Part shown: positions 11,719-24,721 of the stretch, piece by piece | Numbering within the stretch: the first letter of the stretch is position 1 | Layout: each line of letters opens with the position of its first letter | Source: Klebsormidium nitens | Lineage: Eukaryota; Streptophyta; Klebsormidiophyceae; Klebsormidiales; Klebsormidiaceae | DNA length: 64,000 bases | Assembly (NCBI GenBank): GCA_000708835.1 | Contig: DF237042.1 | Span: forward strand, 1-64,000 | Direction of reading: 5' to 3' | Program-made: the position numbers and the translations under genes | The notes under the pieces: model-generated | What the model saw: only the letters and a program-made list of their open reading frames with translations | What the model was told of the DNA's origin: nothing | The model's database searches: none

Positions 11719-14700
11719 ATGTCCAAGCTACAGGGCCGCCCCGAAGCGGTCGCAAAGCAGATTACGGCCGTCGCATTTGGATTCTACACTGAGGAGGAGG
11801 TGCGCGCCATCAGCGTGAAGCAGATCACGTCGCCCGTCCTGTTTGACAACCTGCGGCACCCCGCTGCAGATGGCCTCTACGACGCGGCGCTTGGCCCGCT
11901 GGATGCCAAGGGCAGGTAAGGGCAGCCCGAAGGAGTGAGACTGCTTGCGTGGCAGAGCAGGAAGAGCTGCTGGCGCAATTGCAGGCACCCACCTCCCTAA
12001 GGCCCAGATGTCGTGTATGATGCTCCATGTGAGGGCCCAAAGGAGCGCTCATTGGACAGTAGCAGTCACGTGGCACAGTACTGTGAGTCAAGTTTGAGCT
12101 GCCAGCATTGCCTTCTGTAAGTGCCCCGGTCTCTTGTTCCTATCCTGCCTTGTCCTGATGCGCGCTGTGTGCTGCGCCAGCTGCGCAACATGTGGGCTGG
12201 GCTACTACGAGTGCCCCGGCCACTTTGGGCACATTGCGCTGGCGGTGCCGGTGTACCACCCGCTTGTGTTCCCCGTGCTCTACAAGCTGCTGCGTGCCAC
12301 CTGCCTCCACTGCCACCACTTCAAGATGGATGCCAAGCGGGTGAGCAGCCCGAGCCGTGCCTTATGAGGCCATGTGACAACCCCTATAGATGCGAAACGC
12401 GTTATTTATGGACCAGTGTTGCTCTATTGATCCACTCGCTCTCACGGCGGGACCTCAAGGCAAGCCAAAAGATTGTGAAGGGGCTGATGTGTGTCCAAGC
12501 TGGGAGACTGGTTCTTCAGTCAAAACGATGCAAATACTGAGTGGAAAATTTTGATGGAGAGTCCTTGAATTGGAGACCCCCGGTGCACTACTTTGCCTGG
12601 CTTGGTGCCTGGGGCTCCTCTTGGCGGGTGCCTACTGCTCACTGGTGCTGCTGGCCTGCGGCCCCCGCTGCAGGTAGCGCAGTTCTCGCAGCGGCTGCAC
12701 CTCATTGCGGCAGGGCGGCTCAAGGAGGCGCTGACCCTGGCTGACATCTACGGCAGCGCAGACAACAGCGCTAAGAAGAAGAAGGGCGACGAAATGGAAG
12801 GGGAATCTGTGGAGGACACGCCCCCACTGCCCGGGGTCAGCAGTGCGCTGGTGCTGCAGGACGCGCCCGCGGTGGATGTGCCGGCAGTGCGATGGACGTC
12901 GCATTGCCTGGCGGCGGCCCGTGATGTTGTGCGCGAATTTTTGGAGAAGGTGCCCAAGGCCAAGTGCGACAACTGCAGCGCGAGCGCGCCCGCACTCAAG
13001 GTGGAGGGCAAGAACAAGATCTTCCAGGTGCGCACCCAATGCCGACCCCCTGTCCTTCGGGACCTGGTGTTGATCAGAAAGCGGAATGAACCACTGCCGC
13101 AGGTACTCAGGGCACCCTTCTGAGTGGGCCGATCAGATTGCGCGCCGGTTGTTTTGGCCTGCGTGCTGCACTGTGTGAGCTCAGGTCGAGCTGGGGTGCC
13201 ACAACACTTGGCTTGACCTCAGCCTTTTTTCGGGGCTCCATCACGCTCACATATCATGCTAGCAAGGGAGGAAGGTTTCCCAGTTCTGTGGGTTTTTGAA
13301 ACAGTGCAGCCATGCTCTCAAAGTGAATTCGGGAGCCCTGATCGTTCTGCTGTCCTGGCTGGCAGATGCCGCTGGCGCCCAAGGCGGAGCGCGCCAATGC
13401 AGTGCTGGGCATCCATCTGCGCAGCGTGCTGGAGGGGGCCGCGCCTGTGGATGTGACCATGGAGGACACAGCGGGTGCGCAGGCGGTGGAGGGAGACAGC
13501 GACGAGGAGGGGGCGCTCCCACTCGCCGCGCCGGCCCCTAAGGCGACTCCGGACAAAGGTGCTACGCAAGACTTTCATGTTTAACAAGCTGCACAATTCG
13601 CGGCTTTCGGTGGAGATTCAGAACGGAAATCCTTGTTTTTAACCTCGTATTTCCCGTTTGCAAGAAGATAGATAATTCGTTTTTATCGCACTGCTGACAA
13701 AAGAGTGGCGACCTACTTGGACAAGTCATGCTCTTCCTGCTCCAAATGATCAATAAATCACTTCGTCGTTTCGTGCCTGCAACAAGGTTTGGTGCTGGGT
13801 CCCATTCCGTTTTCCTTCCCCTCTCCCACTTCCGACACATTTCTGTGTCCGGCTGCTTGCAGGGAAGCGGCGGCCGCAGTTCCTGACGTCCGTGGAGGTG
13901 CGCGAGCACTTGCGGCGGCTGTGGGACAGCGAGGGGCCCCTGCTGCGACTCATCTGGGCGGCAGGTTAGCCCGTGCTGCGCCCATCTGCCTTAGTTAACC
14001 CTTTCCTCTTGCCTCGCACTGCGTTTCTTGCTGAAATTGGTGTTCAGTGCGCTGGATCATTAGAAAGCGTAATCCGTGGACCTTTTCACGCAAGTTATCC
14101 ATCCCCGTCAACAAACTATCAGTTGGTGGTCGCGGTTGCAGTACGATATGCAGGCCTTGGCCGATTTGAAGTATCGAAGTTTCCACGGGACGTCGATCAG
14201 ATGCTTGACTTTAGAAACTCAATTTACAAATGAATGTGAGGGGTCGTATTTGCAAGATAGACACGATCTCATACAAGGCTCCATACCTGCACTGAGCCTT
14301 TACGTCCTTTTTCTCATTATGTCCCCTTGTGTGCCGTGCAGAGGCTGGGCCGGTGGCGCGGTCACGTGCCGGCGAGCGTGCGGCGCGGCGTGGCAACGAG
14401 GCGGACGCGCTGTTCCTGCAGGCGCTGCTGGTGCCGCCCAACAAGTTCCGGCCCACCAACAAGCTGGGGGACGTGGTACGGCGCCGCCCCCATGCTCAGC
14501 CGCACAGCCAGCAGGCTGCTCGCAAAGAGACGGCGACTAGATTTGTCTGAATGCTGGTGGACAGCTGGCGCCCTTGCAGAAGAAGCCCAAGCAGCTCGTG
14601 CCCCCTGCCCTCAGGGAGCATGCCCTGTTTGTGAACAGCCCACTCCTCTGGACGCCTCTGAACGTGTCCATCGCACTCAAGAGCTGACGCTCGCCTCGTG

Positions 14701-17700
14701 TGGTCGCTTGCGCAGCTGTTCGAGCACCCCCAGAACTTCCACCTCCAGCGCATCCTGACCGCCAACATGACACTCGCGGAGCGGCTGCGCGCGGGGGCGG
14801 GCTGGACGGCGGCGTGGCTGGAGCTGCAGCAGAACGTGAGCGGCCTGCTCGACAGCACGGCCGCCGCCAGCGCGCGCGCCGCGGGCCCGCCCGGCATCCG
14901 GCAGCAGCTGGAGAAGAAGGAGGGCCTGTTCCGCAAGAACATGATGGGCAAGCGCGTCAACTACGCGTGCCGCAGCGTCATCAGCCCGGACCCGTACATC
15001 GGCGTGGCCGAGATCGGCATCCCGCCGTACTTCGCCACGCGCCTCACCTTCCCCGAGAGCGTCACCCAGTGGAACGTCGACCAGCTGCGCGCCGCCGTCG
15101 AAAACGGGCCCGACGTGCACCCGGGAGGTGAGCGACCTTGTAGAGGATGAGAAGCCGTTTGAAATTGCCATCTAAAACAGGCTGGACGCAGGCACGGCTG
15201 GTCCGATTACAAGATGTAACCAAGGTCTTTGCAGGCGCCGAGGCTTACTTTTCCAGCAAGACAGCATCATGGGACGGGCTGCTTCCACTCTCATATTGGC
15301 TTGCCTCTTTTTCACGTAGTAAAACGGCAAGTCTTAGTTTTACTGTATTTTCCGAACTGTACAACGTCGTGTGCGGCTAGCAGATTGATGGTCTGGACCA
15401 AATTAGTCGCATTCGCGCCTCTTTCGATGATAAGACGTACAGTAAAACCGCTTAAGCCGCACTCACTTAAGGCCACCCCTTTTCGACGGGCCCGCAGAGC
15501 GGCGCAGATCGCTAGTTTCTCATCGAAGCTGCCGACGGACCACGTGAGAGACCGAAGGTGACGCTGTAACTTCAGACGGCTCAGATGTTGCCACGTTGCA
15601 ACAGCTTTGTCACATGGAACTGCCACGGTGGTCAGTAACCACCGGACGACGTGTATGAAGTACTTCATAAGCTATGATAAGCTTTTCCGAAAAATATCAA
15701 TCACTCAATCAATCATTCATTCAGTCGGCAAATCAATCAGTCAAACATTTCCACAACTTGCTTCTTCTCGCGGGAACATTGCCGGTTAGAAATTTCTCGA
15801 TTTCTCCGCCTTTCACTGGCATCAGAGGCAAACCCGCCGCCCCCCATGTCTATTGAAACCTCATTCAGCATGCTTCCAAATGCAATGATTACCCCGGCCG
15901 GCTGGATAAAGGCCTCCTCGTTGACTTTTATCATCCCAATCCGGCTCTATTTGTTCTGCCCCTGCAGCGACCCACGTGGAGAACGAGCGCGGCGTGCTGG
16001 TGAACCTGGCCGGCCGCACGGCCCAGCAGCGTGCGGCGATCGCGAAGACGCTGCTTTCGCTGCCGGGCGCGGGCGCGGGCACGTCGGCGGCGCGCGAGGG
16101 CGCCATGCAGGGGCGGCGTGCGGCGGCCAAGGCAGTATACCGCCACCTGCGCGACGGGGACTGCGTGCTGGTGAACCGGCAGCCGACGCTGCACAAGCCG
16201 GGGCTCATGGCACACAGCGCGCGCGTGCTGCGCGGGGAGAAGACGCTGCGCATGCACTACGCCAACTGCAGCACCTACAACGCGGACTTCGACGGCGACG
16301 AAATGAACGTGCACTTCCCGCAAGACGAGCTCGGCCGCGCCGAGGCCGCCGCCATCGTCTCCGCTGATGAACAGTACATTGTGCCCACCTCCGGCGCGCC
16401 CATCAGGGGCCTCATCCAGGTGCGCTCAGTGCATCGTTCGGGAACGGGGCTGTTGGATCCGACCAGCAGTACTGAATCTCAGACTTGAACAAGGGTCGTT
16501 ACTTTTGTCAGCTTTGAGAAGTGAGGATTTTGTGAGGTCAAGTGCCACATGGTTGTAAGCACCCTCATGGACAGTGGAGATGCACGTCTCCCGCACGGAG
16601 TCTGTAGATTCTACAATGCAAGACCGCTCCTGCCAATTCTACAGTCGTACTCGTGAGTCGTCCTCGTTGCCTGCCAAGTCAGCACGTTCCCTGTCCCGAC
16701 CCCCCCGTGCTCCCTTCGCAGGACCACATCGTGGCTGCGGCCTTGCTGACGTCACGCGACACGTTCCTGACTCGCTCTGAGTACGCGCATCTGGTGTACG
16801 CCGGCTGCGGCCCGCTGCGCACCGTGGCCGTGCCGGGGCGCGCTGCGGACGGGCGGCTGCTGTGCGTGGACAAGGTCTACACCGAGGCCGACGTGAAGCT
16901 CCTGCCGCCCGCGCTCGTGCGGCCCCGCCCGCTCTGGACGGGCAAGCAAGTGGTGGGTCGTCGATTCTTTCTCAAAAACATTGCAGGACGTCGTCCACAA
17001 CGTTCTGAAGTCCGGAGGACTTTCTCAAGCGGATGAGGTGCTACCAGCAAGTAGTTCCTAACGCCATCTTGTCTGGAATGTTGCGCTACCAATTCGTATT
17101 TCAAGAGGAGCAGTTCTACAGCAGTCGGGGGAGGACCACCTGCGTGCTTCCCGACCGCCGATGCTGCTCGCGCCTCGTACCTCGTCCGCCTCCCACGCTC
17201 CGCATGGGTGCGTGCAGGTGACGACGCTGCTGAACCAGCTGACGGCGGGGCAGCCGCCCCTGACGTTGACCGCTGGCACCAAGGTCCCCGCGGACTACTG
17301 GGGCCGCAGCAGCGGCGAGACGGAGGTGGTGCTGGCGGGGGGCGAGCTGGTGGCGGGCGTGCTGGACAAGGCGCAGTTCGGCAAGTACGGCCTCGTCCAC
17401 GCCGTGCAGGAGCTCTACGGCGCGCATGCCGCGGGGCGACTCCTCTCCGCGCTCTCGCGCCTCTTCACCGCCTTCCTCCAGGTACGGCACCGGGGGTAGC
17501 GGGGGGGGGTGAACGGCCCTTTCCCATGTGGCTTTTATCCCTGATATCAACATTTTGACGGGATTGGCTGTAAAGAGATTATCTTCTTTGGGTCGACGGA
17601 GCAGCTGATCTACCTCCTGAAGTGAATGATCACTCCCGAGCTAGCGACCGGCTCAGGTGCATCTGAGTCTGTTTATCTGCCCTGGCTTTCTAGGAGGCTC

Positions 17701-20700
17701 GGATGATTGGCGCTACGTGACAGCTCTCTTTTCCTGATGGGGCTGCTCCTTCTGTCCGCGCCTGCCCTGACGCCGCTGCCGCGTGCGTGTGCCAGATGCA
17801 CGGCTTCACGTGCAGCATCGACGACCTGCTGCTCACCCCCCCGGCCGAGGCCAGCCGTGCAGAGCGCATTCGCACTGCGGAGAACGAAGTGGGCGATCGC
17901 GTGCACGCCACCTTTGGAGGGGTCGCGGCCAAGGACCAGGTAATCTTCGGCCCGCAGCACGAGCTCTTGTCCTTTCTGAGCTAACTCGATCTCCCTTTGC
18001 CTGTTCATTCAGATGATTGGAGAGCATCAGTTCGTAACTTATAGCTCAAGGCAGCAGTCTTTGATTACAAGCGCGAAAAATCCTGATTTTGTCAATCCAC
18101 TTTTGGAAAGGCAAGCAGTATTCGTTGTGTTTCAAAAGCTGGGATATCTGCTCGTAATCGCTTCTCGTTCTTACCTACACGTTGCGCTGCCAGGAGGTGG
18201 CTGACGGCGCGGCCATCCGCGAAGGCGTGGGTGTGCGGCTGCGCACGGGCGGCGTGGCGGAGGGCGTGCGGCTGGACCTGGCCATGACCAGCGCGCTGAA
18301 CCCCATCACCAGCGCCGTCATCAAGGACTGCCTGCCGGGGGGGCAGCGCCGCCCCTTCCCGCACAACACCATGAGCCTCATGACCGTCACCGGCGCCAAG
18401 GGATCCATGGTCAGCGCCGTATTACCCGGTTTGAGAACGTCACATCTTGAATAGTTATCTGCTCATTGGCCTGGCCGCATGCAGCCTTGCTTCGTGTCGA
18501 CGCGTCCTGCTATTGCTGACGTCAGCTGACGCGCCTGCCCCTGTGGTTGTGTTGGCAGGTGAACGCGAGCCAGATCAGCGCTCTGCTGGGGCAGCAGGAG
18601 CTGGAGGGCCGCCGCGTGCCGCGCATGGCCAGCGGCAAGACGCTGCCGTGCTTTGCGCCCTTCGACACAGCGCCGCGCGCAGGCGGCTTCATCGCCGACC
18701 GCTTCCTGACCGGCCTCAAGCCGCAGGAGTACTACTTCCATTGCATGGCCGGGAGGGACGGGTGAGCACGCCTGCCCTGGCCCAAGCTGCGCTTTACAGT
18801 AGCTCTGGTGATGTAGCTCGGCTTCACTTATAGTTCAAGCATTTGTATATCAGTGTCGGCAGCTGCTTGCTTCCCTCTCCCAGGGGTTGCATGGTTGATC
18901 CCAGTGTATTCTTGCTTTCGTTCCATGTCACTTTTATTGCCGCATGTAGTTCTACGAAGGATTGCTATCGCCGTTGATTTCAAAAGACCTGCACGGGGCC
19001 GCCTGTTGCTTTCTTATCTTGCTTATCTAGCAGAATCTCAGACTCTAGCGTCCTCTCCGAGCAGGCTGGTGGACACCACGGTGAAGACGTCGCGCAGCGG
19101 GTACTTGCAGCGGTGCCTGGTGAAGAACCTGGAGTGTTTGGCGGTGGGGTACGACCACAGCGTGCGAGACAGCGACGGCGGCCTCGTGCAGTTCCTGTAC
19201 GGCGAGGACGGCCTCGACGTGACGCGCACCAGCCACCTGCGCAAGCTCGACTTCCTCGCGCGCAACCGTCACGCCGTCACCGCGCAGGCCTGCCTCGACG
19301 GCCTTGACGACGCAGGTCAGGCCCGGCGCCGCTGCAAACGCGAGCAACGCAAGATACCTGGAGACGGCTGGTCGATTCCAGTAGAACGAACAGGGTACAT
19401 TGATTGGTTCTGAGTGAGGCTGTTTTCGGGGCTGTTCTATCTCCAGATCTCTATTTCCAAAGCAAAATGCTGCGCAACTTAGTCCAGATATTATGGTTTC
19501 GAAGCGGAGCCAGTCGGCTGAGCAACCTCTGGCCTTCCAAGCTCGACAGCACCGCTGATTGCAGATCTGTCGTCTCTCATCAGGCGTGGAGCGGTTGAAG
19601 CACAAAAAGTCCAAGGCAGACCCTACGGCCGGAACGCGCGTCGAGGAGGACGACCCGCGCGAGCAGCAGCTGACGACGGCCCAGGACAGCAACCCCCCCA
19701 GCACGCTCGGCGCAGTGTCGGAGAGCTTCCGGGACGCGCTGGATGGCTTCCTGACGAGCGCCGCCGCCAAGGGGGCGGGCATCCGCGGCAAGGCGGCGCG
19801 CGGCGAGTTCCGGCGGGCCATGGAGGCGCGCTTCATGCAGAGCCTGGCGGCGCCGGGGGAGCCGGTCGGGGTGCTGGCCGCGCAGAGCATCGGGGAGCCG
19901 TCGACGCAGATGACGCTCAACACGTTCCACTTTGCGGGGCGGGGGGAGGCCAACGTGACGCTGGGGATCCCCCGGCTAAGAGAGATTCTGATGACGGCGG
20001 CCGCGAAGATTGCGACGCCCGTGATGACGATACCCATGAGAAAGGGCGTGGCCCGCAGCGAAGCGGAGGCGCTGGCGCGGCGGCTGACGCGGGTGACGCT
20101 GGCGGAGGTGTGTTCGGGAGTGGAGGTCGGGGAGCGGCCGCTGGTGCGCGCGGGGGGCAAGAACAGCCGCACGTACCGCATCACGCTGCGCTTCCACGCC
20201 GCTAAGCAGTACCCCGCGGGGCTGGAGCTGAGCCTGGAGGAGCTGGCAGGCGTGGTGCGGGAGGGGTTCGTGGGGCGGCTCAAGGCGGCCATCAAGGCGG
20301 CCAACAAAAAGGGCGCGCGCACGCTGGGGACGGTGCAGGTGAAGGGGGGGGACGAGCAGGCGGGGGAAGGAGACGACGAGGAGGGGGGGGGCGGCGCGAG
20401 GCGGGGCAGGAGGAAAGAGCAGGACGAAGACGAGCCGGAAGGTGCGCACAATGTTAGCAGCGTATGGCCAGAACGGTCTTTCTTTTTGAGCAAGTTTCAT
20501 GAAGCACTTCGTGGATTTGACGGGGTTAAAAAGTCGTTACCCTGTAGGTCAACGGAATGGGCTCATATGCCAAGCTTCAGCGTGTGGATAGCTTATCTGG
20601 GCAAATCGGATGCTTGCTTGATTGTTAGTCATTTAATGACGTTGCTGCTGCCTGATCATTTCTGCTTCTAGACTATCTCTTGTGCATGAGGAACAAGCAA

Positions 20701-22983
20701 GCCTTAACTTGACGAGCCGCTCACTTTGCCACAGGCGGCGAGGAGGAGGGCGAGGACTTGGCGCGCGAGACTGCGCGGCACACGCAGAACAAGAGCTACG
20801 ACGAGCCGGACGAGGAGGAGGCCGCCATGGCGGACAGCGCGCGGCGGCAGGCCGAGGAGCAGGAGGGGCTCGGATGGGGGGAGGATGACGACGGGGGTGA
20901 GGGGACGCGCGACCTGGAACTTGGCCAACTTTGAGACATGTTCAAAGGGCGCTGTGGACAGGCGGAAGTCTACTCAAGAAGCCCAGTTTCTTCGTGGGTG
21001 GAAAGTCGAGACTTACTGCTCATGCTAGCAATCGCGAGAAAGCGGCAAACTCTTCAGGGATGGCTATTATGATGTTCCTTGACTGCCTTGATTGCAAAGT
21101 TCCCCGGCCGATTGACGATAAACGTGGAATGCGATGCCTCACGAGCGGTGCTTCAGATTTTGGAGCAGCATTGTGGATCTGGTAAACTGGTTCGCCGACA
21201 AGGTGCTGTTAGGAGCCAATTAAACACCTTTGCCAGATCGCAAGGGAACTTGTGCACCTGGAGGGCACCACTAGCTGAACAGTCGAGCGACGCCGTTCGC
21301 ATCACTCGCATGACCCTTGGTGGTATTCTTTGCCCGTGCAGGCGAGCGGCCGTCCACGAGCAACAGGGAAAACGGCGAGGATACATCAACGGCTGTCGTG
21401 CCAGTGCGGGGGAAGACGGGCGCGGCGGGCAAAGCGAAAGAGACGGAGGCGGAGGCGGCAGCCAGGGTGACGGCGGGGGACAACAGCTGCAGTGTAGAAA
21501 TCACGGTGCCGGTCGGCTCGCCCAAGCTCATGATGCTCGAGGTGAGGCGGCGGAACAATGTCAACGTGAGGGGCTTACCCTTCACTCTGAGATAACTAAA
21601 AGATGGCGCTTTGACGCTACCTCACTGTCCGCCTGACTGCCTTCCCTTCACATTGGCGATTCAGGGCGTATGAGCAACTTCTTCCTCGTGCTTCTTGCGA
21701 TCGTGCACCATCATGGGGGCCACGAGGGCGTTTGTGTTGCTTGCACCGTTGGAAACTCTGCGTGTCGAGTGCCTTCGGTGTTGAGAAGCGGCTTTTCCAG
21801 GCAGTGGTTAAGCGCTCACGCTTTGGCTTGACGTGCGACGGCTCGTTTGCAGATCGTGGAGAAGGTGTTGGCGGGGGTGGAGGTGCGGCACGTGCCCGGC
21901 ATCGCGCGCGCGTTCGTGCTGGAAGGGGAGGACTCCGCGGGGCAGATTCGGTTACAAACGGACGGCATCAACTTCGAGGGCGTCATGAATTACGCTGACG
22001 TCGTGGATGTCGACAGGATCACTACCAACGACGTCACCGCCATGCTGCGCATGTGAGTGTGTGCCGCCCGTTGGCCGGGCAGGCCAACCGCTCGCGACCA
22101 TGACGGACGCTTGTCTGCCAATGTGCGCGGTCAAGCGCTTTCCTTTGAACGGACCGCAGGCTGAGGTTTGTCGATCTCTGTTGCGCGCCGACTGTTGTTC
22201 AGCAAGTGGCAGCGCAACCTCGAGCGGGTCCAGTTCTTGCGGCGCCTTGTTGACACCAGCCGCTGGATCTGGCTACTCCGCAGGTACGGCGTGGAGGTTG
22301 CGCGCGCGACGATCCTGAGCGAGGTGTCGGCGGTGTTTGGCGCGTACGGCATCGCGGTCGACCAGCGCCACCTGAGCCTCATCGCCGACTTCATGACCTT
22401 CCACGGCGCCTACAGGTCAGCGCCCACGCGCGGGGTCGCCGGCCGGACTGCCCGCGCGAGCTCCCTCATTGGCGTTTGCTCCGGACGGATCTTGCCCCCC
22501 AAGCTTGTTTTCCGAATTGCTCTGCCCTATGTTCTAATAGAGAGAGTCTGGTGTACATTATTGCTTATCGACGCCGCTGGCGTCTCTTTCTCCGCCCGCC
22601 TGCTTGCCCCATTTCCTGCGGAAGGTCGACATTCTCGGCGGCCCCTTCTGTGGTGGAGCATGGGCCTTCTGATCGTCGGGCTGTTGCTGACGCCCTTCGT
22701 GTTCTGGAGTGCCTCTGACCCGCGGTGGTCGCTCGTCTGTTGCAGGCCGTGCAACCGGCTGGGCATCGAGAGCAGCCCGTCGCCGTTCCTGAAGATGAGC
22801 TTCGAGACGGCGACCCACTTCTTGACGGACGCCACGCTGCAGGGCCAGACGGACCACCTGGAGTCGCCCTCCGCGCGCATCGTCGTCGGCCGCGTCGTCG
22901 AGGTCGGCACCGGCGCCTTCGACCTCCTCCAAAACGTCGGCCTCGCGCGTCCCGCGGCCGCGCCCGCCAGCAACGGCAGCTAG
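11719..22983 (+). CDS. RPA1: DNA-directed RNA polymerase I largest subunit (A190/RPA1)
   Basis: Catalytic subunit of nucleolar RNA polymerase I, which makes the large rRNA precursor. Twenty exons join in frame to 1,700 aa, the usual A190 size: 11719-11915, 12181-12340, 12674-13027, 13366-13558, 13863-13964, 14342-14475, 14716-15127, 15968-16419, 16722-16952, 17218-17481, 17796-17939, 18194-18409, 18559-18761, 19065-19315, 19584-20441, 20735-20896, 21342-21541, 21853-22052, 22284-22415 and 22746-22983. Seen in order: clamp zinc ligands C67, C70, C77, H80 and C217/C220; [20 protein letters not shown]; the catalytic Mg site [10 protein letters not shown] with D624, D626 and D628; bridge-helix region [17 protein letters not shown]; trigger-loop region [22 protein letters not shown] long acidic insert in the jaw (exons 15-17) is typical of Pol I. 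No Pol II-type C-terminal heptads are present. Confidence 0.97.
15128..15967 (+). other. 840-nt intron of RPA1
   Basis: The longest intron in the Pol I gene, phase 1 (GAG|GTGAGC ... CTGCAG|CGACC). It contains a low-complexity stretch of TCAATCA/TTCATTC-type repeats at about 15697-15745. No homology block known from Pol I is missing across it (HPG joins ATHVENERG). Confidence 0.85.
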
Positions 22984-24721
22984 CCCCCCGGGGCGCACAA
23001 CAATAGTGGCCGGAAACCGTGTGTACAGAACGTGCGGGGGACGGTTGTGGTTTAAGATGGGTGCGTCCTCAGCAGGACAATGCGAGTTACTTGTTTGAAT
23101 GAGCTGGTAAGGCAAGTGTTTTTGGAACCTATGCTGTTCAACAGGCCAGAGTAAGGTCTGTGTTTTCCGGACTAGTTGCATACTACCTTTGTCCAATCTA
23201 GTCGGGACTAAATCCATCATGTTACAACTCAACAAGATTTGCTCAGGCGGCAAGCTTTGCCCTTGTGAGCAAGTGTTCAAGGAGTCACGGCCTGAGCGGA
23301 GTCTTATGCCGGGTGAACCAATGGGACAGGCTGCCAGAGCGGTGTCTGCGCTGAGCTTCTGGTTGCACTAAGGCTGACGGGACTCTAGTCCAAGCGCGTT
23401 GTGATGGAGTCTCTGAATTCGTCTGGCCGGCCCTGCGCAGGATTGTCTAGCTTGCATGAAGCTACCGTCTCGATTTTCCCTGCAACGTTTGCCACGATCG
23501 GATTGCGCCCTTGATTGCCAACGCTAACATGTATAGCCGCAGGACATTCAAGGGGATTCTTGTAGAAGAAGGTCCAGGGCACCCTAGCCGCTGCCAGAGC
23601 TAGATCAGTACGATGGCTGTCCGATCGCATAGGCTGGCATGCAAGCAGAGTTAAATCTTCGACTGAGAACCGTGACTAAATTGAGAATATGTATTGCCAA
23701 GAGCGGAGAGTAGCACGAGCCTGTGTTTTATCCCTCGAATTTATATTACGCGATTTAATTGGACCCATTTCGCGTCAAAGTTTTAGATGGCCCACGGGCC
23801 ACAACCTTCCTCCCGGCCAATTTTGCTTAAGTCGTCCTTTTTCTTCACAATCTCCGATCGATCGCATGTGCAGCAACTTATTGCCCTTTATAACCCTTTA
23901 TATATAATTAGGGTGACCGTCAAGATTCTCCCGTCATTTCACGCGTACCGTACGGAGAAGGAGATTGTTAAGGAACAAGCCAGTGGCTGTCGCTTGCACC
24001 TGGCGCTGCCGCGGCACCGACTCGCAGCTCAATGTAGCGCCCGCCCGTTTGAACGGTGCTTGATTAGTAGCTATACCGGGGGGGGGGGTATGCGTTCTTA
24101 CATGGTTCATTGAATCCGCGCGGCGAGCCCGAGTTGATCGGACGCAGACTTAAGACTCGAGGGCCGGGCGCCGCGGCTGCGCACTCTTGGCTATTCAAAT
24201 GAGCTAATTGAGGCCGCCTTTGAATCCACTACATCTCAACTCGGAAAGCGCAAAATTCGGATCCCATGCAATGGCTGACGGGCCCCATGTCACGCACGCA
24301 CTGAATAGGTATCCAGGCCGGATTCTTTAGGGTCCAGATCTGGAATTTAAGCTGCTTGGCCGCGCTCTTATGTATATGGTTCAGCGCCGGCCCCTACAGC
24401 AACGGCCTGCCGGGCATATAGTAGCGTGCATGCGCTCCGTAATTGGACAAGCTCGGGTGATCGAGCGCCTAGGACGAGCACATGCACGGGTCTGACCATC
24501 ATGGCATGTTATCACATGTTATAATTGCAGGTCAATTATTGATTCTCTTTGGATGCCTGCAGGCTCAGTGATGTGCGATTTGCAACGCTTACAACCGTTG
24601 AGCCTACATGGAAAGACGGACAGCATGCAGGATTAAAGACCTCCGAACATCCCAAGCCTGAAGAATCGACCACCCCTGCCCCCCGGCAATCGACGACAGG
24701 AGCAGATTGTCAGACTTGTGT
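22984..24721. other. Intergenic, 3' flanks of RPA1 and IFT52
   Basis: Convergent gene ends. There are no ORFs over about 110 codons with any recognisable content. The part after 23.6 kb is AT-rich and includes a run of 11 G at 24078-24088. Nothing else supportable. Confidence 0.65.

Noticed and set aside
14577-14686. Possible extra RPA1 exon ([20 protein letters not shown])
   Set aside because: It follows a good CTTGCAG, but the reading reaches a stop without a usable donor, and Pol I homology joins GDVV directly to LFEHPQN.
19045-20493. 482-codon minus-strand ORF opposite RPA1 exons 14-15
   Set aside because: It is the antisense shadow of GC-rich coding sequence. The plus strand there encodes conserved Pol I trigger-loop and jaw segments, and the antisense product is Ser/Arg/Pro-rich without motifs.
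22168-22983. 271-codon plus-strand ORF
   Set aside because: Read-through of two introns at the 3' end of RPA1; only 22284-22415 and 22746-22983 are exon sequence.
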